DNA from: Verrucomicrobiota bacterium
GTDB lineage: Bacteria; Verrucomicrobiota; Verrucomicrobiia; Opitutales; Opitutaceae
Assembly: GCA_023430825.1 (NCBI GenBank)
Contig: JAEYYL010000446.1
Coordinates: 1-13,278 of the forward strand
Direction: 5' to 3'
Length of the DNA: 13,278 bases
Position numbers and translations under genes: made by a program
Notes under the pieces: model-generated
The model's input: the letters and a program-made list of their open reading frames with translations, nothing else
Told to the model about the DNA's origin: nothing
The model's database searches: none
Part shown: positions 12,699-13,278 of the stretch, one piece after another
Numbering within the stretch: position 1 is the stretch's first letter
Layout: every line of letters begins with the position of its first letter

Positions 12699-13238
12699 AT
12701 GAACCCTCCCAACACGACCCAAGGCCGCGCCGAGGCGCTGCAAAAGCTCCGCGAGCTGGTGAACGACATCAATTTCGCCATGCTCACCACCGTCGCACCC
12801 GACGGCTCCTTGCGCAGCCGCCCGATGGCCACCCTCCAGTTCGATTCGGAAACCGGCGTGCTCTGGTTCTTCACCGCGCTCGATTCGCCGAAAACCGACG
12901 AGATCGCCGAGGAACACCAGGTCGGTCTCTCCTATGCCTCCGTCGCGAAACAGGACTATGTCTCCATCTCCGGCCGTGCCCGCATCGTCCGCGATCGCGC
13001 GAAGATCGCCGAGTTGTGGACGCCGATGGCGAAAATCTGGTTTCCCACCGGCATCGACGATCCCCGACTCGCCCTGCTGCGCGTCGAGATCGAAGCCGCC
13101 GAATACTGGGATTCTCCTTCGGGCATGATGGTCGAACTCTACGGCCTCGCCAAACTCGCCCTCACCGGCAAACCGCCCAAAAACACCGGCGAAAACGTGA
13201 AGATCGACCTCCCGCTCCGCGAACGCCCCCGCTACTGA
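12699..13238 (+). CDS. General stress protein 26-like FMN-binding split-barrel protein
   Basis: This 179-aa protein belongs to the pyridoxamine-5'-phosphate-oxidase-like superfamily. FAMLTTVAPDGSLRSRPMAT (26-45) is the first strand pair with the RSRPM flavin-phosphate contact typical of the general stress protein 26 group. VLWFFTALDSPKTDEI (54-69), QVGLSYASVAKQDYVSISGRARIVRD (74-99), LWTPMAKIWFPTGIDDP (106-122) and the strand ALLRVEIEAAEYWDSP (125-140) follow the group in order. Related proteins bind FMN or FAD and respond to stress; no reaction can be assigned. The ATG at 12699 is the first giving a normal-length protein; no Shine-Dalgarno is visible. It stands divergent to the yhbW homologue, another flavin protein, with a featureless 135-bp gap between them, and is followed after 6 bp by a perfect palindrome. 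Confidence 0.88.
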   Translation: MNPPNTTQGRAEALQKLRELVNDINFAMLTTVAPDGSLRSRPMATLQFDSETGVLWFFTALDSPKTDEIAEEHQVGLSYASVAKQDYVSISGRARIVRDRAKIAELWTPMAKIWFPTGIDDPRLALLRVEIEAAEYWDSPSGMMVELYGLAKLALTGKPPKNTGENVKIDLPLRERPRY

Positions 13239-13244
13239 GCCGCG

Positions 13245-13278
13245 ACATTAAGATGTCGCATATGCGACATCTTAATGT
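13245..13278. promoter_or_regulatory. Perfect 34-bp palindrome (operator or terminator) at the window end
   Basis: The left half is ACATTAAGATGTCGCAT (13245-13261), and the right half is its exact reverse complement. It contains two ACAT-N4-ATGT dyads whose centres are 22 bp apart, about two helical turns, separated by CGCATATGCG. It is much richer in A/T than the surrounding genes. As DNA it has the form of a cooperative operator for a dimeric repressor. As RNA it would form a 14-bp stem with a CAUAUG loop just after the stress-protein gene. The window ends inside or at the edge of the palindrome. Confidence 0.6.

Overview
The window is high-GC bacterial DNA, entirely chromosomal in character, and most probably comes from a verrucomicrobium of the Opitutaceae/Opitutales type. 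That placement is inferred from three things: a secreted protein with a C-terminal module I associate with Opitutaceae, a secreted DUF1080 (3-keto-disaccharide hydrolase family) protein, and intergenic spaces packed with short dispersed repeats. No database search was possible.

Layout, left to right. (1) The 3' end of accB and a complete accC (plus strand) are the biotin carboxyl carrier and biotin carboxylase of acetyl-CoA carboxylase. (2) A 526-bp gap contains no gene, only repeats. (3) purN and prmA (minus strand) overlap by ATGA. They encode glycinamide ribonucleotide formyltransferase and ribosomal protein L11 methyltransferase. The purN Shine-Dalgarno lies inside a perfect 8-bp hairpin. 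(4) A 446-bp repeat-rich gap follows. (5) Two secreted proteins on the minus strand come next: a cyclophilin-type peptidyl-prolyl isomerase joined to Ig-like domains, and a right-handed beta-helix (pectate-lyase-fold) protein. (6) A 489-bp divergent, repeat-rich gap precedes (7) pfp (plus strand), a pyrophosphate-dependent phosphofructokinase that closely resembles the alphaproteobacterial type. (8) A run of three hairpins follows pfp, the first doubling as a probable terminator. (9) On the minus strand are a secreted DUF1080 domain fused to a PHP-like domain with degraded metal motifs, then a YhbW-type flavin monooxygenase homologue. (10) On the plus strand is a general-stress-protein-26-like FMN-binding split-barrel protein. 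The window ends in a perfect 34-bp palindrome.

The genes do not form one pathway. They are short housekeeping units (fatty acid synthesis, purines/translation, glycolysis) mixed with exported proteins that fit carbohydrate handling. The least ordinary feature is the intergenic DNA. Most of the longer gaps, and one short one, carry strings of degenerate heptanucleotides (a GTCTCAG/GTCTCCG family and a GTCCACC/GTCGACC family). Alongside them are two hairpin families, one with a GNRA-type tetraloop and covarying stem positions. In two genes (accC and yhbW) the stop codon is itself the TGA inside a heptamer. No CRISPR array, tRNA, rRNA, insertion sequence or phage gene was seen.
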